From NCBI GenBank assembly GCA_905233185.1, contig CAJODB010000005.1, positions 1-64,000 on the forward strand: 64,000 nucleotides of DNA. Direction: 5' to 3'. Numbering within the stretch: position 1 is the first letter of the stretch; each line of letters begins with the position of its first letter. The notes under the pieces are model-generated. The model was not told the DNA's origin. It saw only the letters and a program-made list of their open reading frames with translations, and made no database searches. The DNA comes from an uncultured Alphaproteobacteria bacterium. Its GTDB lineage: Bacteria; Pseudomonadota; Alphaproteobacteria; UBA3830. A program made the position numbers and the translations under genes. Positions 9,100 to 17,773 of this stretch are shown in pieces.

Positions 9100-10536
9100 A
9101 TGACGGACACCACTGAGACAAAAGCTGAAAGCAAAGAAAAGCAAGTTGATTTTTTGAAAGAAAGCAGTGGGATCGATGAAGCTGCATTAAAACCAAAAAT
9201 AACAGTCTTTGGTGTAGGTGGAGCAGGAGGAAACGCCGTCAACAATATGATCCGTTCAAATCTCGAGGGCATAGATTTTGTCGTAGCGAACACAGACGCT
9301 CAAGCTCTTCTCCAATCGCTATGTGAAAGACGTATTCAGCTTGGTTTGGAAATAACTGGAGGATTAGGCGCAGGTGCAAGACCTGATGTAGGGCGTGCAG
9401 CAGCAGAAGAAGCGATTCAAGATATAACCGCATATGTCAAAAACAGCAATATGGTATTTATAACTGCCGGAATGGGCGGAGGAACAGGTACCGGCGCAGC
9501 TCCTGTAATCGCAAGAGTTGCAAAAGAGCAAGGCGTTCTTACTATCGGCGTCATTACAAAACCTTTCCATTTTGAAGGAACAAATAGAATGCGTACTGCT
9601 GAGCGCGGAATAGATGAATTACAGCAGTATGTTGATACGTTAATAGTTATTCCAAATCAAAACTTGTTCAGAGTTGCCAACGAAAAAACGACTTTCGCTG
9701 ACGCATTTAAAATGGCAGATGATGTTCTTCGTTCCGGTGTTCAAGGCGTAACAGACCTGATGGTTATGCCGGGTCTTATTAACCTTGATTTTGCAGATAT
9801 CAGAACGGTTATGAGCGAAATGGGTAAAGCTATGATGGGAACCGGAGATGCTGAAGGCGAAAGAAGGGCCATCGAAGCAGCAGAAGCCGCTATATCAAAC
9901 CCATTGCTCGATGATGTGTCTATGAAGGGGGCTCGCGGAATCCTTATTAACGTCACGGGTGGTTATGATATGACCTTGTATGAAGTTGATGAAGCAGCGA
10001 ATAGAATCAGAGAAGAAGTTGATCCAGAAGCAAATATTATTTTCGGTTCTACATTTAATGAAAAAATGAACGGACGCATGAGAGTTTCTGTTGTCGCTAC
10101 AGGCATTGATGCCGCCGCTGTTGAACAAAAGAAGCGCGCATACGGAGAGTCAAAAGCTGCAGAAAATGGAGAATCCGTTGAAGGAAAAATCGATACAGCA
10201 GCTTTAGAAAGCAGTGTGCCGATGGATGCTACAAATCTGTCAGCAGAGCAGTCAACCGATGCGAATATGTCAGAGAAAGCCTCACCGATTCTTGGCGTTG
10301 TAAGCAACAAGACTCAAATAAATGATAGTCCGATACATCATGAGCAGCCAAGAAAGAAAGCTCCGTCATTGTTCGAGCGTTTAACTGGTATTCGCAGACC
10401 ATTTTCCATTCACAGCACTGAAAAATCCGAGGATCGAACATTATCCCAAAAACAGGAAAGTATACAAAATGCCTCGACAACCGCTCCGAAAGAAGAAGAT
10501 TTGGAAATCCCTGCTTTTCTTAGAAGGAATTCGTAA
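9100..10536 (+). CDS. ftsZ: Cell division protein FtsZ
   Basis: FtsZ is the tubulin-like GTPase that forms the division ring. The protein has 478 residues from the ATG at 9100. It carries [13 protein letters not shown] for nucleotide binding, the tubulin signature [13 protein letters not shown], the T7 synergy loop with [11 protein letters not shown], a long acidic linker and the C-terminal docking peptide IPAFLRR. I choose ATG 9100 because AAGGAG lies eleven bases upstream; a GTG 22 codons earlier has no good binding site. The linker is longer than in E. coli, which is common in alphaproteobacteria. It closes the mre-rod-fts block. Confidence 0.97.
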   Translation: MTDTTETKAESKEKQVDFLKESSGIDEAALKPKITVFGVGGAGGNAVNNMIRSNLEGIDFVVANTDAQALLQSLCERRIQLGLEITGGLGAGARPDVGRAAAEEAIQDITAYVKNSNMVFITAGMGGGTGTGAAPVIARVAKEQGVLTIGVITKPFHFEGTNRMRTAERGIDELQQYVDTLIVIPNQNLFRVANEKTTFADAFKMADDVLRSGVQGVTDLMVMPGLINLDFADIRTVMSEMGKAMMGTGDAEGERRAIEAAEAAISNPLLDDVSMKGARGILINVTGGYDMTLYEVDEAANRIREEVDPEANIIFGSTFNEKMNGRMRVSVVATGIDAAAVEQKKRAYGESKAAENGESVEGKIDTAALESSVPMDATNLSAEQSTDANMSEKASPILGVVSNKTQINDSPIHHEQPRKKAPSLFERLTGIRRPFSIHSTEKSEDRTLSQKQESIQNASTTAPKEEDLEIPAFLRRNS

Positions 10537-10664
10537 TTGTAATATAGTAAATAATTTGGAGACATATAATAAAAAAATGATGACTATATGTTATGTATAA
10601 TATAATTAGCTTATTTTTTTGTTTGTTATTATTACATGACGGCCACCTTTGGTGAGAAGCTAAA

Positions 10665-11533
10665 ATGAAAGAAGCAAAAACGGAAATTGTTTTTTATTGG
10701 AAGAAAATTTATGAGCTGTATTTTCAAAAATATGATATGAAACTTAAAGCTGAAAATTTAAAATCTGGTTTAGATAAAATTTCCCAAAGGTACGTTGAAC
10801 ATTTTGTAACATTGTTTCCCTATTGTGTTGAAAAAGAAGGGGGGGGGGAAGCTAAATATATAGGAAATAAATGGACAGAATATGATATTATTACACTTTC
10901 TAGAAAAGAAGAATTTGAAAAAGCATTCAAACAACCATTCCCGAAAATTTTAAGTATTGATCCTTACATTTATTCAAATATATACGGCTTAGTTGATTTA
11001 CCTAAGAGTATATTCGATAGCATTGATGGAAAAAATTATTATTGATGGTGGAGCAATGAATGGAGATACGGCATTAATGTTTCATCATTATTTTCCAAAT
11101 TCATTAGTTCACATGTTTGAACCTGTGATATCTAACTGCGAAATCATAAAGAAATTTTTAGCAGTAGATAATTGTAATAATAAGCTTGTTCTATTTCAGC
11201 AGGGATTGGCCAATGAAGATGGAGAGATAGAAGTTGAATGGCATACAAGAAATCGAGCAAAAGTAACTACTATTGATAAAATTTATCAAAAAAATAATCA
11301 AAAAAATAGGATTGATAAAACTAGATACAGAGTCTTGTGAATCGTTAATTATTGAAGGAGGAAAAGAAGTTATTAAAAGAGATAAGCCTGTTCTTACCAT
11401 TGCTATGTATCATACTCCAGAAGATTTTTTTGATTTAAAACAAAAGCTAATTGATCTAGGTTATGAAAATTTTATGATTCGACGTAGTGAAATGACTTTG
11501 CCACAAGCTGATCTTGTTCTAATCGCTTGGTAA
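10665..11533 (+). pseudogene. FkbM-type methyltransferase, two frameshifts and a G10 tract
   Basis: Three consecutive open segments in three frames join into one protein of about 290 residues. Segment 1 (10665-11045) ends in SIFDSIDGK. Segment 2 continues with IIIDGGAMNGDTALMF, the SAM-binding motif I of FkbM methyltransferases, and MFEPVISNCEIIKKF. Segment 3 has IKLDTESCESLIIEGG, the FkbM C-terminal motif, and ends at 11533. The shifts fall at A6 (11030-11035) and in the A7 tracts at 11288-11306; one base fewer in each restores the frame. A G10 run (10839-10848) inside segment 1 is in frame as sequenced. Such enzymes methylate sugars of surface glycans, which fits the adjacent rml operon. 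I infer a decayed or switchable gene. Confidence 0.85.
10839..10848. repeat. G10 mononucleotide tract inside a coding region
   Basis: Ten consecutive G occur in an AT-rich gene and encode Gly-Gly-Gly plus the first base of Glu. Removing the glycines leaves a natural-looking sequence (VEKEGEAKYIG). G tracts of this length mutate by slippage, which would switch the reading frame of the methyltransferase gene. Confidence 0.9.
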
Positions 11534-11546
11534 TAAAACTTTTTAT

Positions 11547-11584
11547 TCAGAACGCATAGATCTTCTTTATGCGTTCTGATTTTG
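11547..11584 (+). terminator. Intrinsic terminator between the FkbM relic and rmlA
   Basis: A perfect 12-base inverted repeat, TCAGAACGCATA at 11547-11558 and TATGCGTTCTGA at 11568-11579, with a nine-base loop, is followed by TTTT on the plus strand. It overlaps the stop codon of rmlA, which converges from the other side, so it probably ends transcription from both directions. Confidence 0.75.
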
Positions 11585-12451
11585 GCAGACTTGTCTTACA
11601 TATTTATAATATTCATTATTTTTATACTTACTTATTATTTCAAGTACAATTTCTCTATCTAAAAATCCCATACGTAATGCGATTTCCTCTAAACAAGCGA
11701 TTTTTATTCCATTGTTTTCTTCAATTGTTTGAATATATTGTCCGGCACGCAATAATGATGCATGAGTGCCTGTGTCCATCCATGCAAAACCTCGTCCCAG
11801 ACGCTCTACTTTTAACATATTTCTATTTAAATAAATTTTATTCAAATCTGTTATTTCTAATTCACCTCGAGCTGAGGGTTGTAATGTCTTTGCATATTCA
11901 ACTACTTTGTTATCGTAAAAATAAAGTCCTGTTACTGCATAATCAGATTTCGGATTCGATGGTTTTTCTTCCAATGATATTGCAAGGTCATTATTATCGA
12001 ATTCAACTATGCCAAAGCGCTCAGGGTCTTTAACTCTATATCCGAAAATAGTTGCAACATTTTTCGTATCAGCGTTTTTTATGGCGTTTCTCAACATTGA
12101 TGAAAAACCAGCTCCATAAAAAATATTATCTCCTAAAATCATTGCAACAGAATCTTGCCCGATAAAGGTTTCGCCCAAAATAAATGCTTGAGCCAACCCG
12201 TCAGGTTTAGCTTGTTCTTGATAAGAAAAATTTACTCCAAACTGAGCTCCATCTCCTAAAAGTTTTTTAAAATTTGGTAAATCTCTTGGCGTTGAAATAA
12301 TTAGAATTTCTGTAATTCCTGCTAACATTAATACAGAAATAGGATAATAAATCATAGGCTTATCGTATATTGGTAATAACTGCTTTGATACACCGATAGT
12401 ACTTGGATACAATCTTGTTCCACTTCCTCCTGCTAGAACTATTCCCTTCAT
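11567..12451 (-). CDS. rmlA: Glucose-1-phosphate thymidylyltransferase
   Basis: RmlA makes dTDP-glucose from glucose-1-phosphate and dTTP, the first step to dTDP-L-rhamnose. The 294-residue protein begins with the nucleotidyltransferase signature [16 protein letters not shown] and has [23 protein letters not shown] (metal-binding Asp), [20 protein letters not shown] and the C-terminal [12 protein letters not shown]. Length and motifs are standard. It is the last gene of rmlC-rmlB-rmlD-rmlA, 18 bases after rmlD. Confidence 0.97.
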   Translation of the reverse strand: MKGIVLAGGSGTRLYPSTIGVSKQLLPIYDKPMIYYPISVLMLAGITEILIISTPRDLPNFKKLLGDGAQFGVNFSYQEQAKPDGLAQAFILGETFIGQDSVAMILGDNIFYGAGFSSMLRNAIKNADTKNVATIFGYRVKDPERFGIVEFDNNDLAISLEEKPSNPKSDYAVTGLYFYDNKVVEYAKTLQPSARGELEITDLNKIYLNRNMLKVERLGRGFAWMDTGTHASLLRAGQYIQTIEENNGIKIACLEEIALRMGFLDREIVLEIISKYKNNEYYKYVRQVCQNQNA

Positions 12452-12469
12452 GTAAGAAACTCCATTTTT

Positions 12470-13372
12470 TTACGATGCTCTTGAATTCATATAATCCTTT
12501 AGTGCTTCTTTCCAATGCCGACAAATTTGATGATTATTCATGACGCTATAATATGGACGTTTAGCTAGTCGTGGAAAATCATCAGTACAGCATGGAATCA
12601 GAATTGAACTATCTATATTTGCAAGCTCTAAAACTTCTTTTGCAAAATCATACCATGTCGCAGATCCACCGCAGCATAAATGATACGTACCAAATGAAAA
12701 ATCTAAATTATTTTGTCTATGTTTACCATGCAGAATCTTTGCAATAGCATAACTTAATTCTACAGTCCAAGTAGGACATCCAACTTGATCATTTACAACT
12801 TTCAACGTTTTTTTTTCTATATTAGCTTTTTTTGCTAATGAAAGAATCGTTTCTACAAAATTTTTCCCATAATATCCGTATAACCAGCTAGTACGACATA
12901 TATAATATTGATTAAGATTGCTTTTTACTGAAAGCTCACCATACAATTTAGTCAATCCATAATTATTAATAGGATTAGTCTCATCTTTTGGTTCATATGG
13001 ACTTGTTTTTGTCCCGTCAAAGACATAATCAGTAGAAATATAAAGCATCGTTGCTCCGATTTGAGCACAACTTTTTGCTAAATTTTCTGTTCCGTTTACA
13101 TTAACCAAATGTGCATTAGTTAAATCCTCTTCAGCAGCATCAACATTTGTGTATGCAGCACAGTGAATTATGATTTCTGGACGTTCTGTATACAAAACAT
13201 CATTAACCATTTTCTTATCCACTATATTGAGCGTATTGGAATCAGTTTCAATAACATTATGACCAATATCGGACAAAATATGGCACAAATCACATCCTAA
13301 CATTCCTTTTGCACCCGTAACTAGTATTTTTTGCGGTGTATCAGTAGATATTTTTTGCATTTTGTTGTTCAT
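12470..13372 (-). CDS. rmlD: dTDP-4-dehydrorhamnose reductase
   Basis: RmlD is the final NAD(P)H-dependent reductase of dTDP-L-rhamnose synthesis. It shows the Rossmann loop VTGAKGMLGCDL, TYTNVDAAEEDL-type substrate residues, and the short-chain reductase Tyr in NNYGLTKLYGE (YxxxK), followed by RTSWLYG. The start overlaps the end of rmlB: ATG 13372 or ATG 13360 are the best choices, and neither has a strong Shine-Dalgarno, consistent with coupling to rmlB. From 13372 the protein has 300 residues, normal for the family. Confidence 0.95.
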   Translation of the reverse strand: MNNKMQKISTDTPQKILVTGAKGMLGCDLCHILSDIGHNVIETDSNTLNIVDKKMVNDVLYTERPEIIIHCAAYTNVDAAEEDLTNAHLVNVNGTENLAKSCAQIGATMLYISTDYVFDGTKTSPYEPKDETNPINNYGLTKLYGELSVKSNLNQYYICRTSWLYGYYGKNFVETILSLAKKANIEKKTLKVVNDQVGCPTWTVELSYAIAKILHGKHRQNNLDFSFGTYHLCCGGSATWYDFAKEVLELANIDSSILIPCCTDDFPRLAKRPYYSVMNNHQICRHWKEALKDYMNSRAS

Positions 13373-14360
13373 AAAAGATTTTTTTTCTGTCTTCGACATT
13401 TTCGATCCATTCTTTATTTTTCAAATACCAATTAACTGTAGTTTTTATACCTTCTTCAAAAGACATTGTCGGAGCCCAATTTAATTCTGTAGTAATTTTA
13501 TTATTAGAAATCGCATAGCGTTTGTCATGTCCGAGTCTATCTTTTACAAATTCAATCGCACTTTCATCCTTTTGCATTATTTTTATAATTAATTTTGTGA
13601 TTTCCAAATTTGTTTTTTCATTGTGTCCTCCAATATTATAAACTTCGCCAATTCTTCCTTTGTGTAAGACAATATCAATGGCTTCACAATGATCGTAGAC
13701 ATATAACCAATCGCGAATATTTAAACCATCACCATATAAAGGTACAGTTTTTCCTTTTAAGATCTGAGAAATGAAAAAAGGGATTAATTTCTCTGGATAT
13801 TGATACGGCCCGTAGTTATTGGAGCACCTTGTATTTAATGTCGGTAGTTTATATGTAATATTATATGCTCGCACAAGCATATCTGCTGCAGCTTTACTAG
13901 CGGAATATGGAGAATTTGGAGCTAATGGAGTTGTTTCATAAAATAAATCGTCTGTTCCCACTTCTAAAGAACCATATACTTCATCAGTTGAAACCTGCAA
14001 ATATCTTTGAATCTTCGAATCTTTACAAGCTTGCAGGAGATTTAATGTACCTTTAACATTCGTTTCAATAAAAACTTCAGGATTTTCAATTGAATTATCT
14101 ACATGAGATTCTGCTGCAAAATTTACTACAAAATCGCTTACTGCAACTAACTCTCTGACCTTTTTCTTATCACAAATATTAGCGTGAACAAACGTATAGT
14201 TTGGATTTTGTTCTACATCTTTAAGATTATTTATGTTTCCGCAATAAGTTAATGCGTCCAAATTTATAATCTTGTAATCAGGATGTTTCTTTAGCTCGTG
14301 TCTTATAAAACAACTGCCGATAAAACCAGCACCACCAGTAACTAATAATGTTATTGCCAT
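13341..14360 (-). CDS. rmlB: dTDP-glucose 4,6-dehydratase
   Basis: RmlB converts dTDP-glucose to dTDP-4-keto-6-deoxyglucose. The 339-residue protein has the NAD-binding VTGGAGFIGSCFIRHEL, the active-site region STDEVYGSLE with the catalytic Asp-Glu, YSASKAAADMLVRAY (YxxxK) and NNYGPYQYPEKLIP. All catalytic residues are present. It overlaps rmlD by about 30 bases and follows rmlC by 28. Confidence 0.97.
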   Translation of the reverse strand: MAITLLVTGGAGFIGSCFIRHELKKHPDYKIINLDALTYCGNINNLKDVEQNPNYTFVHANICDKKKVRELVAVSDFVVNFAAESHVDNSIENPEVFIETNVKGTLNLLQACKDSKIQRYLQVSTDEVYGSLEVGTDDLFYETTPLAPNSPYSASKAAADMLVRAYNITYKLPTLNTRCSNNYGPYQYPEKLIPFFISQILKGKTVPLYGDGLNIRDWLYVYDHCEAIDIVLHKGRIGEVYNIGGHNEKTNLEITKLIIKIMQKDESAIEFVKDRLGHDKRYAISNNKITTELNWAPTMSFEEGIKTTVNWYLKNKEWIENVEDRKKIFYEQQNAKNIY

Positions 14361-14388
14361 AGTTTTCTCTTCAAATAACTTCTTTCAA

Positions 14389-14946
14389 TTATAGAATTTC
14401 ATCTTTATTAATGTCTGATAATCTGGGATGTCTTTGATCTTTATCGGAAAGTATTGGTTCAAAGTCAATTTTCCAATCTATATTTATATCAGGATCATTC
14501 CAAATAATTCCTCTATCAGCTTGTGGTGCATATTCTCCTGCAGTCTTGTAAAAAATTTCCACTTCTTCTGATAAAGTAATAAAACCATGAGCAAAACCAA
14601 CAGGAATAAATAACTCGTATTTATTTTCTTCTGAAAGTTCAATTTTTATATACTTTCCAAAAGTAGTTGAATTAGGTCTTATATCTACAACGACATCATA
14701 AATTCTTCCCTTTAAACATCGAATAAGTTTTGCTTGCGCATATGGTGTTGCTTGATAATGCAAGCCTCTTAAAACACCATACACGGATTTAGAATGATTA
14801 TCCTGATTAAAATCTACACTAACACCATTACTTATAAAATCAGATCTTTTGTAGCTTTCAAGAAAAAAGCCACGATTATCTCCAAAAACTTCGGGCTTGA
14901 CTAGAATTATATCATAAATTTCTTGATGTTCAAATTTAAATGGCAT
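14389..14946 (-). CDS. rmlC: dTDP-4-dehydrorhamnose 3,5-epimerase
   Basis: RmlC is a cupin epimerase that sets the L configuration of rhamnose. The 185-residue protein shows FLESYKRSDF, FNQDNHSKSVYGVLRGLHYQ with the catalytic His, KLIRCLKGRIYDVVVDIR, and FIPVGFAHGF with YKTAGEYAPQADRGI. It is now the first intact gene of the rhamnose operon; a glycosyltransferase relic ends 51 bases upstream on the same strand and was probably the original first gene. Confidence 0.97.
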   Translation of the reverse strand: MPFKFEHQEIYDIILVKPEVFGDNRGFFLESYKRSDFISNGVSVDFNQDNHSKSVYGVLRGLHYQATPYAQAKLIRCLKGRIYDVVVDIRPNSTTFGKYIKIELSEENKYELFIPVGFAHGFITLSEEVEIFYKTAGEYAPQADRGIIWNDPDINIDWKIDFEPILSDKDQRHPRLSDINKDEIL

Positions 14947-14997
14947 ATCTCTTATTCTCTTTACTTGTAACTTTTTAGGTCTAAATGATTATTTTTT

Positions 14998-15820
14998 TCA
15001 TTTTTTATACCATCCAGGTTTAACGAATGCGAACTCTAAACCGAATAATGTTACCAATTTATACTTCTTTCCACTGGAACCTTCCTCATTAACTACAGAA
15101 AATATTTTTTCAAGAACAGAGAGTTTTTTTCTTGTATCTTTCTAAATCCCTAGTAACCTTTACAGCTATCTACATCAAGAATCCAAATGTAATAGCTCCA
15201 TTGACTTTACCGCTAATAAATGTCTCACATTTTATTAATTCATAAATAATCAAATTTATATCGAGAATTCCCATCCAAGCATTTCTCCGAATTCTTCCTC
15301 AATTTTTTTTATAAACATTTGCATCTTCTGTAGCTAAATATATTTTGTTGAAATAATATTTTACTATAAAATTTCCCGTTTTCGCAATGACTATTTCGAG
15401 AGTTGGTAAAATGAAACTAAGGAACCATACTCTTTTATCATTGTATCTTATTATTTTTCTGTACCCATCTATTAAACTTCTTGGTTTTTCATCTATTATG
15501 TCCTAAGGAATTCGCGCAAACGAAACACCATATTTTTTCCGAATAATGTACAAGTGGGAATACAACGATTTCTAAGTCTTCAGGAAATCATCTAAATGAC
15601 TTCAGTAAGAAGTTGTTTAAAAAATACTCTAAAGCCTTACCTCTAAAACCTCTATCGTCTTTAAAATATAAGTTAATATAATTTCTAAGCCAATTATAGG
15701 ATATAACCATTATCCTCAGTTTCTAAAAACAAGACTAACTCTTGTATCCAATAGAAAACAAACAATTTCACCCAAAAGCATAAGCAATTAAAAATATTTA
15801 ATTTAACATATCCACAATAA
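14998..15820 (-). pseudogene. Glycosyltransferase relic, several frameshifts and stops
   Basis: No long open frame exists, but translating the minus strand piecewise gives a coherent protein of about 270 residues. In order I read WIQELVLFLETEDNGYI, NYINLYFKDDRGFRGKALEY, a stop, FPEDLEIVVFPLVHYS, KKYGVSFARIP, a stop, DIIDEKPRSLIDGYRK, FNKIYLATEDANVYKK, a shift at A8, EEEFGEMLGW, LIKCETFISGKVNGAITFG and a C-terminal LEKIFSVVNEEGSSGKKYK. The LATED...KKxEEEFG pattern and the tail resemble fucosyltransferase-like enzymes of surface-polysaccharide clusters. At least five lesions are needed to explain it, so it is inactive. The upstream end near 15820 is uncertain. Confidence 0.75.
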
Positions 15821-15949
15821 CAAATAAAAAAGCTCTGATTTTCTAAAATTTTCTTTAGCGAAGATTATATTTTTTTCTGAAAATTATTATAGTAAATATT
15901 AAGCGATCTTAAGATCAATTTCCAATCGCCTTTTTTCCTGAAATCTGAC

Positions 15950-16026
15950 TGGCGGGAGTGACGAGACTTGAACTCGCGACCTTCGGCGTGACAAGCCGAC
16001 GCTCTAACCAACTGAGCTACACCCCC
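15950..16026 (-). tRNA. tRNA-Asp (GTC)
   Basis: A 77-base cloverleaf on the minus strand has acceptor GGGGGTG/CACTCCC, D arm GCTCAGTTGGTTAGAGC, anticodon loop CTTGTCACG with GTC, T loop GAGTTCAAGTCTC and encoded CCA. The T arm carries TTCAAGT, close to the usual TTCGANT. Confidence 0.93.
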
Positions 16027-16258
16027 GCACCTACTACTCATCTTAATATGCATTTATATTCTATCATATGCATTCCGAATGAGCATACACGAAAGATAAA
16101 TTAATACTCAAAGTGTGTCAATAGGGCTTACGATGTTTTGTTTCCGTTTCTTTCTTATTTTTCCTTTTCATTTTAGAAGGAATATATAAAATGTTCTTGG
16201 AAAAAGCTTACTAACATCGTAGAATAATTGCTATTCATATATGAGATGATGGGTACGA

Positions 16259-16822
16259 ATGAAAATTAGCGCTAATGAATTAAGAATAGGCATGCTTATA
16301 GAGTACAATGGAAAGCTGTGGACAGCTGGAAAAACTCAGCATGTAAAACCCGGAAAAGGTGGAGCTTTTGTTCAAGTTGAGATGAAAGAGTTAAAAACCG
16401 GAACAAAACTCAATGAACGTTTTAGATCAGATGAAATTCTGGAAAAAGTTCGTTTGGATGAGGAAGAATGTCAATTGCTTTATAGTGACGGAGATTCATA
16501 TACATTCATGAATATGACAACTTTCGATCAAATCCAAGTTAGCAAAGATATCATTGGTGATAGTGCCTGTTATCTCAAAGATAATATGGTCGTAAAAATT
16601 TCTATGTACGAAGGAGAAATCGTTGGAGTAGTACTTCCTGATACTGTAGTTATGGAAGTTATTGAAGCTGATGCTGTCGTAAAAGCGCAAACTGCAGCTT
16701 CCTCATATAAGCCTGCGGTTTTGGAAAATGGTATAAGGATTTTAGTCCCTCCGCATATAGAAGCAGGGACAAAAATAGTTGTTAATACTGCAGACTCTAC
16801 TTATGTAGAAAGAGCAAAATAA
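16259..16822 (+). CDS. efp: Translation elongation factor P
   Basis: EF-P relieves ribosome stalling at consecutive prolines. The 187-residue protein has a KOW-like N-terminal domain with KPGKGGAFVQVEMKEL; Lys within KPGKGG is the position that many bacteria modify. Two OB domains follow, with the C-terminal signature region ILVPPHIEAGTKIVVNTAD. Length is standard. It stands alone on the plus strand, followed by tRNA-Leu about 70 bases later. The 230 bases upstream contain no gene. Confidence 0.97.
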   Translation: MKISANELRIGMLIEYNGKLWTAGKTQHVKPGKGGAFVQVEMKELKTGTKLNERFRSDEILEKVRLDEEECQLLYSDGDSYTFMNMTTFDQIQVSKDIIGDSACYLKDNMVVKISMYEGEIVGVVLPDTVVMEVIEADAVVKAQTAASSYKPAVLENGIRILVPPHIEAGTKIVVNTADSTYVERAK

Positions 16823-16894
16823 TCGTATAAGCGCGCGACAGTATTATAGCAATAATCTTGTCGTGGTAATTGGTTGATTACGAGATGACGATGT

Positions 16895-16981
16895 GCCCAG
16901 ATGGCGGAATTGGTAGACGCGCTAGGTTCAGGTCCTAGTCCACGCAAGTGGGTGGAAGTTCGAGTCTTCTTTTGGGCACCA
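16895..16981 (+). tRNA. tRNA-Leu (CAG)
   Basis: An 87-base tRNA with a long variable arm, as expected for leucine. The acceptor is GCCCAGA paired with the 3' end before ACCA, the D arm contains GGCGGAATTGGTAGACGC, the anticodon loop is TTCAGGT (CAG), the variable arm stem is CCACGCAAGTGG, and CCA is encoded. Confidence 0.95.
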
Positions 16982-17018
16982 TTTTCAAAAATTTTTATAA
17001 GTATCGGAGGCAATTTTT

Positions 17019-17627
17019 ATGAATTTATACAAAAATGACTTACCTGCAGACATAAAATTCAAAGGCAGCGTTGCAATTGATACTGAAACTATGGGGCTCG
17101 CAATAAAAAGAGATCGTTTATGCCTTGTGCAAATGTGTTCTGAAGATGGACAGACATTTTTGGTGCAAATTCAAAAAAACAAACAAGATCAAGCAAAAAA
17201 TCTAAAAAGATTGCTAACAGATGAGTCTGTTTTGAAGATTTTTCATTACGCCCGCTTTGATGTCGCGATTTTAAATTACACTTTCGGCATAAATGTTCAT
17301 CCGATTTACTGCACAAAAATTGCATCAAAACTTGCTCGAACATATACTGATAAACATGGACTGAAAAATTTATGCAAGGATATGCTCGGAATTGAACTTT
17401 CAAAGCATGAGCAATCTTCTGACTGGGGACAAGATGAGCTTACTGCGGAACAATTAAAATACGCTGAGGGCGACGTGCTCTATCTCCACAAACTACGTGA
17501 AATACTCAACGAAATACTAATTCGTGAAGGTAAAATGAGTCTGGCAAACAAGTGTTTTGAAGCCATAGCAACAATAACTGATCTTGAAATAGCTGGAATT
17601 ATTCCCGAAGAACTATTTCAACATTAA
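17019..17627 (+). CDS. RNase D-like 3'-5' exonuclease
   Basis: This is a DEDD-superfamily exoribonuclease, likely trimming tRNA 3' ends or other small RNAs. The 202-residue protein has Exo I AIDTETMGL, Exo II FHYARFDVAIL and Exo III with YAEGDVLYLHKL, so all four acidic residues and a DEDDy tyrosine are present. It lacks the HRDC domains of E. coli RNase D, as do the short alphaproteobacterial homologues. GGAGG lies upstream of the ATG at 17019. It directly follows tRNA-Leu. Confidence 0.9.
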   Translation: MNLYKNDLPADIKFKGSVAIDTETMGLAIKRDRLCLVQMCSEDGQTFLVQIQKNKQDQAKNLKRLLTDESVLKIFHYARFDVAILNYTFGINVHPIYCTKIASKLARTYTDKHGLKNLCKDMLGIELSKHEQSSDWGQDELTAEQLKYAEGDVLYLHKLREILNEILIREGKMSLANKCFEAIATITDLEIAGIIPEELFQH

Positions 17628-17686
17628 AACGAAAAATAATTCTAATTTATCAAAGAACAATTATAAATTTTATTTGTAGTTTCCTT

Positions 17687-17715
17687 TTGACATTAAAAAA
17701 ACAGCGCAATTTAAT
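17687..17715 (+). promoter_or_regulatory. Sigma-70-like promoter of the repeat-protein gene
   Basis: TTGACA at 17687-17692 and TTTAAT at 17710-17715 are separated by 17 bases. The -35 is perfect and the -10 has one mismatch. It is about 60 bases upstream of the GTG at 17774. Confidence 0.6.
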
Positions 17716-17773
17716 AAAAATTAAATCAATATATGAAATAATTGAACCAAGGATAGAACTTGTGTGAAAAAGA

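Noticed and set aside
15865-16053. Short minus-strand frame around 15950-16026
   Set aside because: It is the translated tRNA-Asp sequence plus flanks.
16801-17013. Minus-strand frame opposite tRNA-Leu
   Set aside because: Antisense of the tRNA; no independent evidence of coding.
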